Below are positions 36,539 to 44,812 of a DNA stretch of 64,000 nucleotides, piece by piece. Positions within the stretch are counted from its first letter, which is position 1, and every line of letters starts with the position of its first letter. Source of the stretch: Arthrobacter sp. B3I9 (GTDB taxonomy: Bacteria; Actinomycetota; Actinomycetes; Actinomycetales; Micrococcaceae); the NCBI RefSeq assembly GCF_030816935.1, contig NZ_JAUSYO010000001.1, forward strand, positions 1,798,001 to 1,862,000, read 5' to 3'. The notes beneath the pieces are model-generated. The model searched no databases, was not told the DNA's origin, and saw only the letters and a program-made list of their open reading frames with translations. A program made the translations under genes and the position numbers.

Positions 36539-37039
36539 ATGAGACGCGCCGTATGCCCGGGCTCCTTCGACCCCATCCACAATGGCCACCTGGAAGTCAT
36601 CGCCAGGGCCTCCGGCCTGTTCGACGAGGTCATCGTGGCGGTGTCCACGAACTATGCGAAGAAGTACCGCTTCACCCTGGAGGAGCGGATCGACATGGCC
36701 AGGGAGACCCTCGCGTCCCTGCAGGGGATCGTGGTGGAACCGGTCGGGGAGGGCCTGCTGGCCGAGTACTGCCGCCAGCGGGGCGTTGACGCCATCGTGA
36801 AGGGTCTGCGGTCCTCCTCGGACTTCGACTATGAGTTGCCCATGGCCACCATGAACCGGCAGCTCACCGGGGTTGAAACGGTGTTCCTTCCGGCCGAGGG
36901 CCACTACCTGCATCTGTCCTCCACCCTGATCAAGGAAGTCTTCACCCTCGGCGGCAATGTCTCGGAGTTCGTGCCGCGTTCCGTGCTGAAACGGCTCTCC
37001 GCGGGCGAGCCTGTCCAGGATCGGGCGCGCAAGGGGTAA
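36539..37039 (+). CDS. coaD: Phosphopantetheine adenylyltransferase
   Basis: The 166-residue protein has the full CoaD signature: CPGSFDPIHNGHLEVIARA with the catalytic HxGH, VSTNYAKKYRF, VKGLRSSSDFDYELPMA and LHLSSTLIKEV. Length is standard. It transfers AMP to 4'-phosphopantetheine to form dephospho-CoA, the penultimate step of CoA synthesis. It lies directly upstream of the DUF177-rpmF group but is separated by a promoter. Confidence 0.95.
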   Translation: MRRAVCPGSFDPIHNGHLEVIARASGLFDEVIVAVSTNYAKKYRFTLEERIDMARETLASLQGIVVEPVGEGLLAEYCRQRGVDAIVKGLRSSSDFDYELPMATMNRQLTGVETVFLPAEGHYLHLSSTLIKEVFTLGGNVSEFVPRSVLKRLSAGEPVQDRARKG

Positions 37040-37126
37040 GCTTGATCGGTACTCGGCGGCCTGCTGCCGGTTGCGCGGTTCCTACCGGGGCCGGCCTGCG
37101 GTGTGAACCGGAGGCCATCAACCGGT

Positions 37127-37156
37127 TTGAGTCCGTCCGGCAGATCAGGCTAAGAT
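37127..37156 (+). promoter_or_regulatory. Putative promoter of the DUF177-rpmF-rnc-mutM group
   Basis: TTGAGT (37127-37132) and TAAGAT (37151-37156) with an 18-nt spacer lie upstream of the first gene. This places transcription start near 37163, giving a leader of about 27 nt before the ATT start codon. Confidence 0.5.
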
Positions 37157-37189
37157 AGTACGTCGGTCATATGTTCAACAGGAGTTCTC

Positions 37190-37738
37190 ATTAAACGAGA
37201 TGCTAGTTCGCCCCTGGCGTTCGACGTCAAGGACCTCGGACGCAGTCCGGGAAGCATGCGGACGCTGGTGGAACATGTACCCGCACCAAGCGATCTTGGT
37301 GTGGCGCTCATTGGCGTGCAGGAAGGCTCGGATGTCGAGCTGGACCTGCGGCTTGAGGCCGTACACGAAGGAATTCTGGTATCCGGTACCGCAAACGTCG
37401 AAGTAACCGGCGAATGCGGCCGATGCCTGGATCCCCTTGCGTATGACCTTGAGGTCAATGTGCAAGAACTTTTCTTCTACGAGGATGCCGAATTCTCCGA
37501 CGAAGAAGACGAAGAAGAGCAACGTCGAGTCGAGCACGATCTGATCGATCTTGAGCCGGTGTTGCGGGACGCAGTTGTAACCATGCTGCCGTTCCAGCCG
37601 GTGTGCCGGGAAGACTGCCAGGGCCTTTGCTCCGAATGCGGAGTACGCCTGGAAGACGAGCCGGGGCATCACCACGAGGTCGTAGATCCTCGGTGGGCGG
37701 CCCTGGCTGACTTGGCTAAGCCTGACCGGCAAAACTGA
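37190..37738 (+). CDS. DUF177 (YceD-like) protein, probable ATT start
   Basis: The conserved N-terminal DUF177 segment SPLAFDVKDLGRSPGSMRTL is encoded upstream of the first in-frame ATG (37256). In frame there is no ATG, GTG or TTG between the stop at 37151 and 37256. ATT at 37190 has AGGAG five bases upstream, so an ATT start (182 residues) is the best reading. The domain has cysteines ECGRCL and CREDCQGLCSECG, suggesting a metal site, and an acidic patch SDEEDEEEQ. YceD proteins are always next to rpmF and affect 23S rRNA or ribosome levels; the mechanism is unclear. Confidence 0.75.
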   Translation: MKRDASSPLAFDVKDLGRSPGSMRTLVEHVPAPSDLGVALIGVQEGSDVELDLRLEAVHEGILVSGTANVEVTGECGRCLDPLAYDLEVNVQELFFYEDAEFSDEEDEEEQRRVEHDLIDLEPVLRDAVVTMLPFQPVCREDCQGLCSECGVRLEDEPGHHHEVVDPRWAALADLAKPDRQN

Positions 37739-37774
37739 TTTGTAAGTGTTGGACTAGAGAGAAATGAGTTAGCC

Positions 37775-37978
37775 GTGGCTGTTCCCAAGCGGAAAATGTC
37801 TCGCTCGAATACCCGCGCCCGCCGCTCCCAGTGGAAGGCAACCGCCCCCCACCTGGTGAAGACTGTCGAGAACGGCCAGGTCACCTACAGCCTGCCGCAC
37901 CAGGCAAAGGTCGTTACCGACTCGGCTGGCACCGCGCTGTTCCTTGAATACAAGGGCCGCAAGGTCGCAGACGTCTAA
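37775..37978 (+). CDS. rpmF: 50S ribosomal protein L32
   Basis: GTG 37775 starts a 67-residue protein with the L32 N-terminus [20 protein letters not shown] and a short C-terminal tail. The zinc-binding cysteine pairs of many L32 proteins are absent, so this is a cysteine-free (C-minus) form as is common in actinobacteria. It follows DUF177 after 36 nt and precedes rnc after 21 nt. Confidence 0.95.
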   Translation: MAVPKRKMSRSNTRARRSQWKATAPHLVKTVENGQVTYSLPHQAKVVTDSAGTALFLEYKGRKVADV

Positions 37979-37999
37979 TCCGCCAACTGGCTGAAAAAG

Positions 38000-38740
38000 A
38001 TGTCTTCAACTGAAGAGCTTCTGAAGCGTCTCGGTGTCTCTATTGACGCCGGGACGCTTCGTCTTGCGCTCACACACCGTTCCTACGCCTACGAAAACGG
38101 CGGTATTCCCACCAACGAACGGCTCGAATTCCTGGGGGACTCCATCCTGGGCTTCTCTGTCACCGATGCCCTGTACCGCGACAACCCCACGCTGCCCGAA
38201 GGGGACCTCGCGAAGCGCCGCTCCGCCGTCGTCAGCACCAGAGCCCTCGCCGGCATCGGCCGGAGCATCGGCCTGGGCGACTTCATCTACCTCGGGCAGG
38301 GCGAAAAGCTCACCGAAGGCAAGAACAAGGCGTCCATCCTCGCGGACACCATGGAGGCCCTGATCGGTGCCACCTATCTCTCCAATGACATTGAAACGGC
38401 ACGCCAGCTGGTGATGCGTCTGGTCGGGCCGCTGCTGAAGGACGCCGCCGCGCTGGGCGCCGGCACCGACTGGAAGACCAGCATCCAGGAGCTTGCCGCC
38501 AGCCGCCAGCTCGGGACGATCAACTACGCCGTGGAGGGCTCCGGCCCGGACCACGCGCGGACGTTTGAGGCCGTGCTGCGGATCGGCGGCAACGACTACG
38601 GCACCGGCTCCGGCAACTCGAAGAAGGAAGCCGAGCAGGAAGCCGCCGCCGACGCGTGGCGCCGGCTTTCGGCGGCTACGCAGCCCGGTCCCGCAACGCC
38701 GTCGGCACCCGGGCAGCTGCAAGACCAGGCCGGCAGCTAG
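38000..38740 (+). CDS. rnc: Ribonuclease III
   Basis: The 246-residue protein has the RNase III signature [14 protein letters not shown], the downstream [12 protein letters not shown] metal-binding helix, and a C-terminal double-stranded RNA-binding domain (~160-230: [16 protein letters not shown] to [17 protein letters not shown]). It cleaves dsRNA precursors of rRNA and mRNA hairpins. The C-terminal ~15 residues are a Pro/Ala/Gln-rich extension. It sits 10 nt upstream of mutM. Confidence 0.95.
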   Translation: MSSTEELLKRLGVSIDAGTLRLALTHRSYAYENGGIPTNERLEFLGDSILGFSVTDALYRDNPTLPEGDLAKRRSAVVSTRALAGIGRSIGLGDFIYLGQGEKLTEGKNKASILADTMEALIGATYLSNDIETARQLVMRLVGPLLKDAAALGAGTDWKTSIQELAASRQLGTINYAVEGSGPDHARTFEAVLRIGGNDYGTGSGNSKKEAEQEAAADAWRRLSAATQPGPATPSAPGQLQDQAGS

Positions 38741-38750
38741 GCTCCCTGCC

Positions 38751-39764
38751 GTGCCCGAACTGCCCGAGGTGGAAGTTGTCCGCCGCGGCCTCGTGAGCTG
38801 GGTCCGGGGCCGGACCATCACCTCCGTTGAGGTGGTGGATCCGCGCTCCGTCCGCCGGCACGCGCTTGGTCCCGAGGATTTCGCCGGCAACCTTGAAGGC
38901 GCCCGGGTGCTTGATGTGGTCCGGCGCGGCAAGTTCCTGTGGATGCCGCTCAGCGACACCCCGGACGGCGATGCCCCGGGCGGCGATGCCCCGGGCGGCG
39001 ATGCCCCGGGCGGCGATGCCCCGGACGGCGCTGAGCCCGTAATGCCCGGCGTGGCGCTCATGGCCCACTTGGGCATGTCCGGGCAGCTCCTGATGCAGGA
39101 CGCCGGCGTTCCCGACGAAAAACACCTGAAGGTTCGGCTAGGCCTCAGCACTGCCGACGGCATGCCGGACCAGCTCCGCTTCGTGGACCAGCGCATCTTC
39201 GGCGGACTGTTCCTCACCTCGCTCATCGCCACCTCCGACGGCGGTCCCGGCGGGCTCGCCGAGACCCCGCTTCCGCTGATCGCCGAGGAAGCCTCCCACA
39301 TTGCCCGGGACCCGCTGGACCCTTACTTCTCGTTCGACGCGTTCTACCGCCGCCTCCGCGCCCGGAAGACCGGCCTCAAGCGGGCACTGCTGGACCAGGG
39401 CCTCGTGTCCGGAATCGGCAACATCTATGCGGATGAGGCGCTCTGGAAGGCCCGGCTGCACTACGCCCGCCCCACCGACACCCTGCGCCGGGCGGACGCG
39501 TCGCGCCTGCTGGATGCCGCCCGGGAGGTCATGACCGACGCCCTCGCCGCCGGCGGAACCAGCTTTGACTCTCTTTATGTCAACGTCAACGGCGCCTCCG
39601 GCTACTTCGACCGGTCCCTGAACGCCTACGGCCGCGGCGGGCAGGAATGCAAGCGCTGCGCCGCCGTCGGCCGGGTGAGCCTGCTGAAGCGCGAACAGTT
39701 CATGAACCGCTCCTCCTACACCTGCCCCGTCTGCCAGCCGAGGCCCCGCAACGGCCGCTGGTAG
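38751..39764 (+). CDS. mutM: Formamidopyrimidine-DNA glycosylase with internal repeat
   Basis: The start at GTG 38751 gives the essential N-terminus [13 protein letters not shown] (catalytic Pro2 and Glu3). The 337-residue protein retains [34 protein letters not shown] and a C-terminal zinc finger (CKRC...CPVC). It excises 8-oxoguanine and cleaves the abasic strand. Residues ~70-94 carry an insertion of five 5-residue GDAPG-type units, which lengthen the protein beyond the usual ~290-310. The insertion sits in a loop of the N-terminal domain just before a conserved MxxHLGMSG strand. Confidence 0.93.
   Translation: MPELPEVEVVRRGLVSWVRGRTITSVEVVDPRSVRRHALGPEDFAGNLEGARVLDVVRRGKFLWMPLSDTPDGDAPGGDAPGGDAPGGDAPDGAEPVMPGVALMAHLGMSGQLLMQDAGVPDEKHLKVRLGLSTADGMPDQLRFVDQRIFGGLFLTSLIATSDGGPGGLAETPLPLIAEEASHIARDPLDPYFSFDAFYRRLRARKTGLKRALLDQGLVSGIGNIYADEALWKARLHYARPTDTLRRADASRLLDAAREVMTDALAAGGTSFDSLYVNVNGASGYFDRSLNAYGRGGQECKRCAAVGRVSLLKREQFMNRSSYTCPVCQPRPRNGRW
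38955..39029 (+). repeat. Five 15-bp tandem repeats inside mutM
   Basis: Units beginning GAYRCCCCG repeat every 15 bp at 38955, 38970, 38985, 39000 and 39015. The three central units are identical (GATGCCCCGGGCGGC). All stay in frame and encode GDAPG-like repeats. This is a likely length-variable locus. Confidence 0.9.
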
Positions 39765-39786
39765 GAAACCCCGGAAAACCCCATCG

Positions 39787-39838
39787 ATTGCTCCGTAACT
39801 GCCGTTTTCACCCCTCAAAAGGACGTCTACGGAGCAAT
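39787..39838. terminator. Bidirectional terminator between mutM and oleD
   Basis: An 11-bp perfect inverted repeat ATTGCTCCGTA (39787-39797) / TACGGAGCAAT (39828-39838) lies between convergent genes with a 30-nt loop. The loop contains a TTTT...AAAA pair. Confidence 0.5.
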
Positions 39839-39879
39839 GGATCATCGATCCGCCGCGGGACCTGCGGCTGGTAGGAAAG

Positions 39880-40851
39880 CTACTGCCGGCGGTAATACCC
39901 GGCGAGGCGCGCCAGGCCCTCGTCGAGTGAAACGGCGGGGGACCAGTCCAGGAGTTCGCGGGTCTCGCGCTGGTCGAACCAGTGGGCGGTGGAAAGCTGC
40001 TCGGCGAGGAACCGGGTCATCGGCGGCTCCCCGGGCCGGCCGGACCGGGTCCACGCTTTCTCCACCACCGACCCTGCCACCCGGGCCAGCCTGCCCGGCA
40101 GCGACCAGGACGGTGCCGGGACCCCGCCTGCGGCGCAGATGCCCGCGAGCAGCTCGCCAATAGGGCGTGGTTCGCCGTTTGTGACGACGAGCGCCCGGCC
40201 GTGGACGTGCTCCATGCGGTGCAGCGCGGCGACGATGGCTGAGGCCGCGTTGTCCACGTAGGTCGTGTCGATCAGGGCCGCCCCTGCATCGAGCAGCGGC
40301 AGGCGGCCGCGGCCGGCGCGGTCCAGCACCCGTTCCACCAGCTGTGTATCGCCGGGGCCCCAGACGATGTGCGGGCGCACCGCCGCGACGCGGAAGTCCG
40401 GCGAGTCCGCGGCCAGCGCCAGCAGCTCGGCCTCGGCCTTGGTGCGGGAGTAGTCGCCGTGCGCGCGGGCCGGGTCCGCCGGCTCGGCGCCTCGTCCGGC
40501 GATGGCGGCGCCGGAGTTGGCCACGGAGGGGGAGGAGACGAACACCAGGTCCCGCACGCCGGCCTCGCGGGCGGCATGGAGCAACCGGCGCGTGCCGGCG
40601 ACATTCACGTCATCGAACTCTGCGGCGCGGCCGGTGAAGGACACCTTCGCGGCCAGGTGGATCACGCCCTCGGCACCGGCGACGGCGCGACGGACGGCAT
40701 CGTCATCGGTGACGGAGCCGGAGAGGTCCGCGGCACCGGCCACGCCGGCGGGACGACGCTGGAAGGTAGTGACGGTGTGGCCCTGGCGCACCAGCAGCCG
40801 GGCTACCTCGCGGCCAAGCAGGCCGCTCGCGCCCGTGACCAGCACCTTCAC
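39880..40851 (-). CDS. oleD: OleD, 2-alkyl-3-ketoalkanoate reductase (SDR/epimerase fold)
   Basis: GTG 40851 gives MKVLVTGASGLLGREVARLL with the NAD(P) motif TGxxGxxG; the 4-nt overlap (GTGA) with the oleBC stop fixes the start. The 323-residue protein has extended-SDR features: VIHLAAKVSF, FVSSPSVANSG, the catalytic YSRTK and RPHIVWGPGD. OleD reduces the 2-alkyl-3-keto acid made by OleA to the 3-hydroxy acid using NADPH. Identity as OleD rather than a generic epimerase rests on the operon with oleA and oleBC. Confidence 0.88.
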   Translation of the reverse strand: MKVLVTGASGLLGREVARLLVRQGHTVTTFQRRPAGVAGAADLSGSVTDDDAVRRAVAGAEGVIHLAAKVSFTGRAAEFDDVNVAGTRRLLHAAREAGVRDLVFVSSPSVANSGAAIAGRGAEPADPARAHGDYSRTKAEAELLALAADSPDFRVAAVRPHIVWGPGDTQLVERVLDRAGRGRLPLLDAGAALIDTTYVDNAASAIVAALHRMEHVHGRALVVTNGEPRPIGELLAGICAAGGVPAPSWSLPGRLARVAGSVVEKAWTRSGRPGEPPMTRFLAEQLSTAHWFDQRETRELLDWSPAVSLDEGLARLAGYYRRQ

Positions 40852-43562
40852 GGCGTGCCCGCCCTGCCGCCGGCCAGCACCGCCGAAGCCCACCGGGACA
40901 GTCGGGTCCTGTCGATTTTGGCGTTGTGGCGGATGTCGGTCGGCTGGGAGGGGACGGCAAGCACGGCGGAGACGCTGACGCCTGCCCAGCGGGCCGCGTC
41001 CCGTACGCGCCCGGCGAGCTGCGGCGCCGCGGGGCCGGCGCGGCGGGCGGGAGGCACGGTCTCGACGACGGCGACGACGGCCTGCGTCCCGGACGGACCG
41101 ACGCCCACGACGGCGGCCAGCCCGACGCCGTCCAGGTGTTCGATGGCCTGCTCGGCGCCCACGGGCGTGACGGCGGCACCCGGAGCTGTCACGACGTGCG
41201 CGAGGCGCCCCTCCACCCAGAGCCGGCCGGCGGCGTCGAAGTGCCCGACGTCGCCGGTGCGGTGCCAGCCGGCGGTGCGGACGCTCTCGCGCTGGGTCAG
41301 CCAGAGCCTGTCGTAGGCTTCCTTCACATGCGGGGCGCTGACGAGGATCTCGCCGGTCACTCCCGCCTCGGTGACGGGCCGGTTCCCGGGTGCGGTGCCG
41401 TCCGCGGCGAGCGGGATGACGGCCACGCGGGCGCCGTGCACCGGCAGGCCCACGCACACACCATTGCCGGCCCCTGCCACGGTTCCGGCGGCGGCGTCGG
41501 CTTCCGCGGCGCGGATCTGTTCGAGGCTGATGTCGGTGACCGGCAGCGCCTCCGTCATTCCGTACGGCGTGTGCAGCGAGGCCTGGGGCATCAGCCGCTG
41601 CACCTCTGCGAGGAGGGATGCGGGGACGGGCGCGCCGGCCGAGAGCAGCAGCTCCACGCGCTCCAAAGCCTCGCGCCCGGCCTGGCCAACGCCGCCCTGC
41701 GTCGCCAGGACGTTGCGCAGCGCCGCGGGGGAGGCAAAGACCACGGTGGCATCGATGGCCGCGGCGGCGTCCGCCAGTGCGCGCGCCGTCAGGGTGCGCG
41801 GCGCCGTCACGTCCATGGCGGGCGTCACGGAGACGGCCCCCAAAGCCGGTCCCAGCAATGCGAAAGGCGCGAAGCCCGCCACCAGGCGGGCGCCGGCGCG
41901 GATCCCCAGCGTCTCCGCGACGGTATCCCGCATCGCGGACAGCTGCCGGTGGGTATACAGGACACCCTTGGCGGGGCCGGTGGATCCGGAGGTGAAGAGC
42001 ACTGCCGCGGGAGCGTCCGGGTCCGGGTCCTGGTCCGGGTCCTGCGCTGCCTGCGTGGGTCCTGCCTGGAGCTGTCCCCTGCGGGCCAGGGCGGCGAGGG
42101 AGGTCTCCACACTGAAGAGCCGGCGGCGGGCGGCCGGCAGGTCCCGCAGGCTGATGCGCCGTCCCGGCCAGCCGAGCACAGATGCAGCGGCGAGGGCCTT
42201 GTCGATGCCGATGAGGAAATCCGGGGTGGCGCCCTTGACGGCGCGGCTGAGGCCGCGGGTGCCGAGGCCGGCATCGGCAACGACCACCACTGCACCCAGC
42301 CGCAGGCAGGCGTAGAGGACCACGGTCAGGTCCACACCGGGTGGGACCATGAGGCTCACCCGGCTGCCCCGCCGGACACCGGCTTGCCGGAGGCCCGCGG
42401 CGAGGGCGGCGACGTTGTGCTCCAGCTCAGACCAGCTGAGCGAGCGGGAAATCCTGCCGTCGGCGGCCATTTCGGCAACGGCGGTGTCGCCGCCGGACGG
42501 TCCCGCCGCGAGTTTCGTGAGCGGTGCCCACAGCGGCGGGAGCCCGGTGCCGGACTCCGGCGATGGGGAAGCCGCCGCCGGGGAATCGGCGGCCATGGAA
42601 ACCCCTGCCGGGAAAGCGGCAGCTCCATTGTCCAGGCCGCACCCGGTGAGCCACTCGAAGACGGGAGTGGCAATGTCCCGGTCTTCGGCCACCAGGTGCC
42701 CGGCACCCTCGAAGCGGTGCACTTTCGCGGACGGCAGCCGGCCGACGAGGTCCTTCAGGTACCGGTCCGAAAAGATCGGATCCCGCGGGCCCCACAGCAT
42801 CAGCACCGGAACCTGCAGCCCGCGCAGCCCTTCAGCGACGCGGTCCAGCGCAGGGAAACTGGGATGGGACGCGTCAACCGGAATGTCCGCGACGAAGTTC
42901 CCCACGCCGGTCCGGCGGCCGGCGCCCCGGTAGGGGGCCATGAAGGCGCGGCGGACCTCCGGGGCCAGCGGCGGGTGGGCCAGGGAATGGGTCACCCGCA
43001 GGAAAGCGTCCGACGTCGTCGTGCCCCAGCGGTGCACGCCCGGGTGCAGGGCGAGCCGCAGCGCCGGCGGAATGGGGGAGCCAACGGGCTGGTGGACCGC
43101 CGTGTTGGTCAGGACCACCCCGGCGAGCTGCTGCGGATGGGCCAGGGCCCAGCCCGCGCTGATCACGCCGCCCCAGTCGTGGCCGACGGTGACCGCCGGG
43201 CCGTCCAGCCCGAGCGCGGCGGTGAGGTCGCCGAGGTCGGTGATCCGGTCCTCCAGGCGCCGGAACGTGCCGGTCCGCTCGGAGAAGCCCATGTCCAGCT
43301 GGTCCACGGCCACCACACGCCACGGACGGGCGGGGTCGGATCCGGCGGCCAGCAGCGTCCGCCACAGGTAGGACCAGGTGGGATTGCCGTGCACGCACAG
43401 CAGGGTGCCGGCAGGAGTTATGCCCCGGCGGGAGAGCTGGGCGCCGTTATCAAGCAGGTGCCAGCGGCGCACGGTGCCGGGCCCATCTGCGGCGGCGGTG
43501 GAGGGCACATCGATTTCGCGTGACCACTCCGGGTCGACGCCGGGCCAGTCGGCGGCTACCAA
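40848..43562 (-). CDS. oleBC: OleBC fusion: beta-lactone decarboxylase plus beta-lactone synthetase
   Basis: TTG 43562 overlaps the oleA stop and follows GGTGGAAA; a longer frame through oleA is rejected. The 904-residue protein has an N-terminal haloalkane-dehalogenase-like alpha/beta hydrolase (~10-315: CVHGNPTWSYLWR, nucleophile Asp in VGHDWGG, terminal GAGHLVAED). An AMP-ligase-like domain follows at ~350-900 (P-loop LFTSGSTGPAKGV, SLHTPYGMTEALPV, GWHRTGDVGHFD). OleC closes the 3-hydroxy acid to a beta-lactone with ATP and OleB removes CO2, giving an internal cis-olefin. A DPDQDPDPD repeat in the ligase domain is an oddity. Actinobacterial ole clusters commonly fuse B and C. Confidence 0.92.
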   Translation of the reverse strand: MVAADWPGVDPEWSREIDVPSTAAADGPGTVRRWHLLDNGAQLSRRGITPAGTLLCVHGNPTWSYLWRTLLAAGSDPARPWRVVAVDQLDMGFSERTGTFRRLEDRITDLGDLTAALGLDGPAVTVGHDWGGVISAGWALAHPQQLAGVVLTNTAVHQPVGSPIPPALRLALHPGVHRWGTTTSDAFLRVTHSLAHPPLAPEVRRAFMAPYRGAGRRTGVGNFVADIPVDASHPSFPALDRVAEGLRGLQVPVLMLWGPRDPIFSDRYLKDLVGRLPSAKVHRFEGAGHLVAEDRDIATPVFEWLTGCGLDNGAAAFPAGVSMAADSPAAASPSPESGTGLPPLWAPLTKLAAGPSGGDTAVAEMAADGRISRSLSWSELEHNVAALAAGLRQAGVRRGSRVSLMVPPGVDLTVVLYACLRLGAVVVVADAGLGTRGLSRAVKGATPDFLIGIDKALAAASVLGWPGRRISLRDLPAARRRLFSVETSLAALARRGQLQAGPTQAAQDPDQDPDPDAPAAVLFTSGSTGPAKGVLYTHRQLSAMRDTVAETLGIRAGARLVAGFAPFALLGPALGAVSVTPAMDVTAPRTLTARALADAAAAIDATVVFASPAALRNVLATQGGVGQAGREALERVELLLSAGAPVPASLLAEVQRLMPQASLHTPYGMTEALPVTDISLEQIRAAEADAAAGTVAGAGNGVCVGLPVHGARVAVIPLAADGTAPGNRPVTEAGVTGEILVSAPHVKEAYDRLWLTQRESVRTAGWHRTGDVGHFDAAGRLWVEGRLAHVVTAPGAAVTPVGAEQAIEHLDGVGLAAVVGVGPSGTQAVVAVVETVPPARRAGPAAPQLAGRVRDAARWAGVSVSAVLAVPSQPTDIRHNAKIDRTRLSRWASAVLAGGRAGTP

Positions 43563-44578
43563 ACGATTTCCACCATGGCGGTGTTGAGGCCCGAACCGAC
43601 GCCCATGCACAGCACGCGGTTCCCGGCCGCGAGGTTCTGCGCTTCGGCGGCCAGGGTCATGGGGAGCGAAGCCGGGCCCACGTTGCCCCAGTGCGGGAAC
43701 GTGATCGGCACCTTGTCCGGGTCCAGGTCGATGGCTTCGATGATGGCCTGGGTATAGGCATTGCTCACCTGGTGGGTGACGTACCGGTCCATGGAGGTCC
43801 AGTCCCACTCCGGCTGCGCCTCGTGCCAGGCGTCCATCACGAGCTGCAGGCCGCCGTCGAGCAGGCCCTTGGTGTCGGTGGCCATGCCGTCGATGCCGCC
43901 TACGCACAGCTCATGGTGCTCCGTACCGGCGCGCATCACGCCGCCGACGATCCGGTGCGCCCCCGGGTGCTGGTCCGCCGGGCCCAGCACGGCCGCAGCG
44001 GCTCCGGAGCCGAGGGTCAGCGTCGCGAACTCGCGGTTGAAGTCGTCGCGGGTGGTCTCCGGCCGCTGCAGCCGGGCCAGCGTGGCCTCCTGAGTGGCCT
44101 GGGCGTCCTCACCGTTGACGATCACCGCATACTTGATCTGGCCGGAGTCGATCATGTTGGCGGCCAGGGTCAGGCCGTTCACGAATCCCAGGCAGGCGTT
44201 GGCGAGATCGAAGTTCATGGCTGACGAGGGCAGGCCCAGTGCGTGGTGGATCTTCACCGCCACAGACGGTTCGAGGTTCCGCCGGGTCACGGAGGTATTG
44301 ATCAGCAGGCCAACCTCCGATGCCTCGATGCCGGACTCGGCCAGGGCTTTGGCACCCGCCTCGATGGCGGCGTCGTCGAATGAGGTCCCGGGCGCCCACC
44401 AGCGCCGGTGCGTGATACCGGCCACCCGCTCGAGCAGCTTGGGGGGGAACTTCAACCGGCGCAGGGTCGACGCCAGCTTGTGGTCGAACTCCATGGAACT
44501 GACGATCCTCGGAGCTTCGACGCTGGTCACCGAAAGCAGTGCGGTGTTGTGGTGCCGGAACGTTGCATTCCCTATCAA
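43556..44578 (-). CDS. oleA: OleA, acyl-CoA head-to-head condensing enzyme (thiolase fold)
   Basis: TTG 44578 gives MIGNATFRHHNTALLSV, the conserved N-terminus of OleA; an AGAGG site is just upstream. The 340-residue protein belongs to the KAS III-like thiolase superfamily, with catalytic Cys ~129 (LANACLGFVNG), His ~269 (THQVSNAY) and Asn ~299 (HWGNVGPAS). OleA joins two fatty acyl-CoA molecules to a 2-alkyl-3-ketoalkanoic acid. It leads a three-gene operon with oleBC and oleD, diverging from smc. It differs from FabH by its partner genes and the internal Glu-containing EDAQATQEATLARL segment. Confidence 0.92.
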   Translation of the reverse strand: MIGNATFRHHNTALLSVTSVEAPRIVSSMEFDHKLASTLRRLKFPPKLLERVAGITHRRWWAPGTSFDDAAIEAGAKALAESGIEASEVGLLINTSVTRRNLEPSVAVKIHHALGLPSSAMNFDLANACLGFVNGLTLAANMIDSGQIKYAVIVNGEDAQATQEATLARLQRPETTRDDFNREFATLTLGSGAAAAVLGPADQHPGAHRIVGGVMRAGTEHHELCVGGIDGMATDTKGLLDGGLQLVMDAWHEAQPEWDWTSMDRYVTHQVSNAYTQAIIEAIDLDPDKVPITFPHWGNVGPASLPMTLAAEAQNLAAGNRVLCMGVGSGLNTAMVEIVW

Positions 44579-44677
44579 ATCAAGCCTCTGTTCGTCTTCT
44601 GTCCTGCGCTCCGGCGGGTCACCGCTCCGTCAAGCACAAGCCCAAGGGCTTAACTATGCACCGAGTCGTTACATTCC

Positions 44678-44687
44678 TGCATATGCA
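44678..44687. promoter_or_regulatory. Palindrome TGCATATGCA in the oleA-smc divergent region
   Basis: A perfect 10-bp palindrome lies about 100 nt upstream of the oleA start and 125 nt upstream of smc. It is a candidate operator; chance occurrence cannot be excluded. Confidence 0.2.
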
Positions 44688-44812
44688 AAACGGGACATGT
44701 GCCCCGCTTCTGCCGCGGTCCTGTGCGGAATTGTCTCGGCCCCGCAGTAGATTGTAAGTATGCGTGGCTGTTCCCACCATCCACGTCCGCCGAGCAGGAG
44801 AACCGAAGCACC

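Noticed and set aside
40848..43907. Longer frame for oleBC extending through oleA
   Set aside because: The extra residues lack conserved sequence and overlap oleA; TTG 43562 with an upstream GGTGGA fits the family start.
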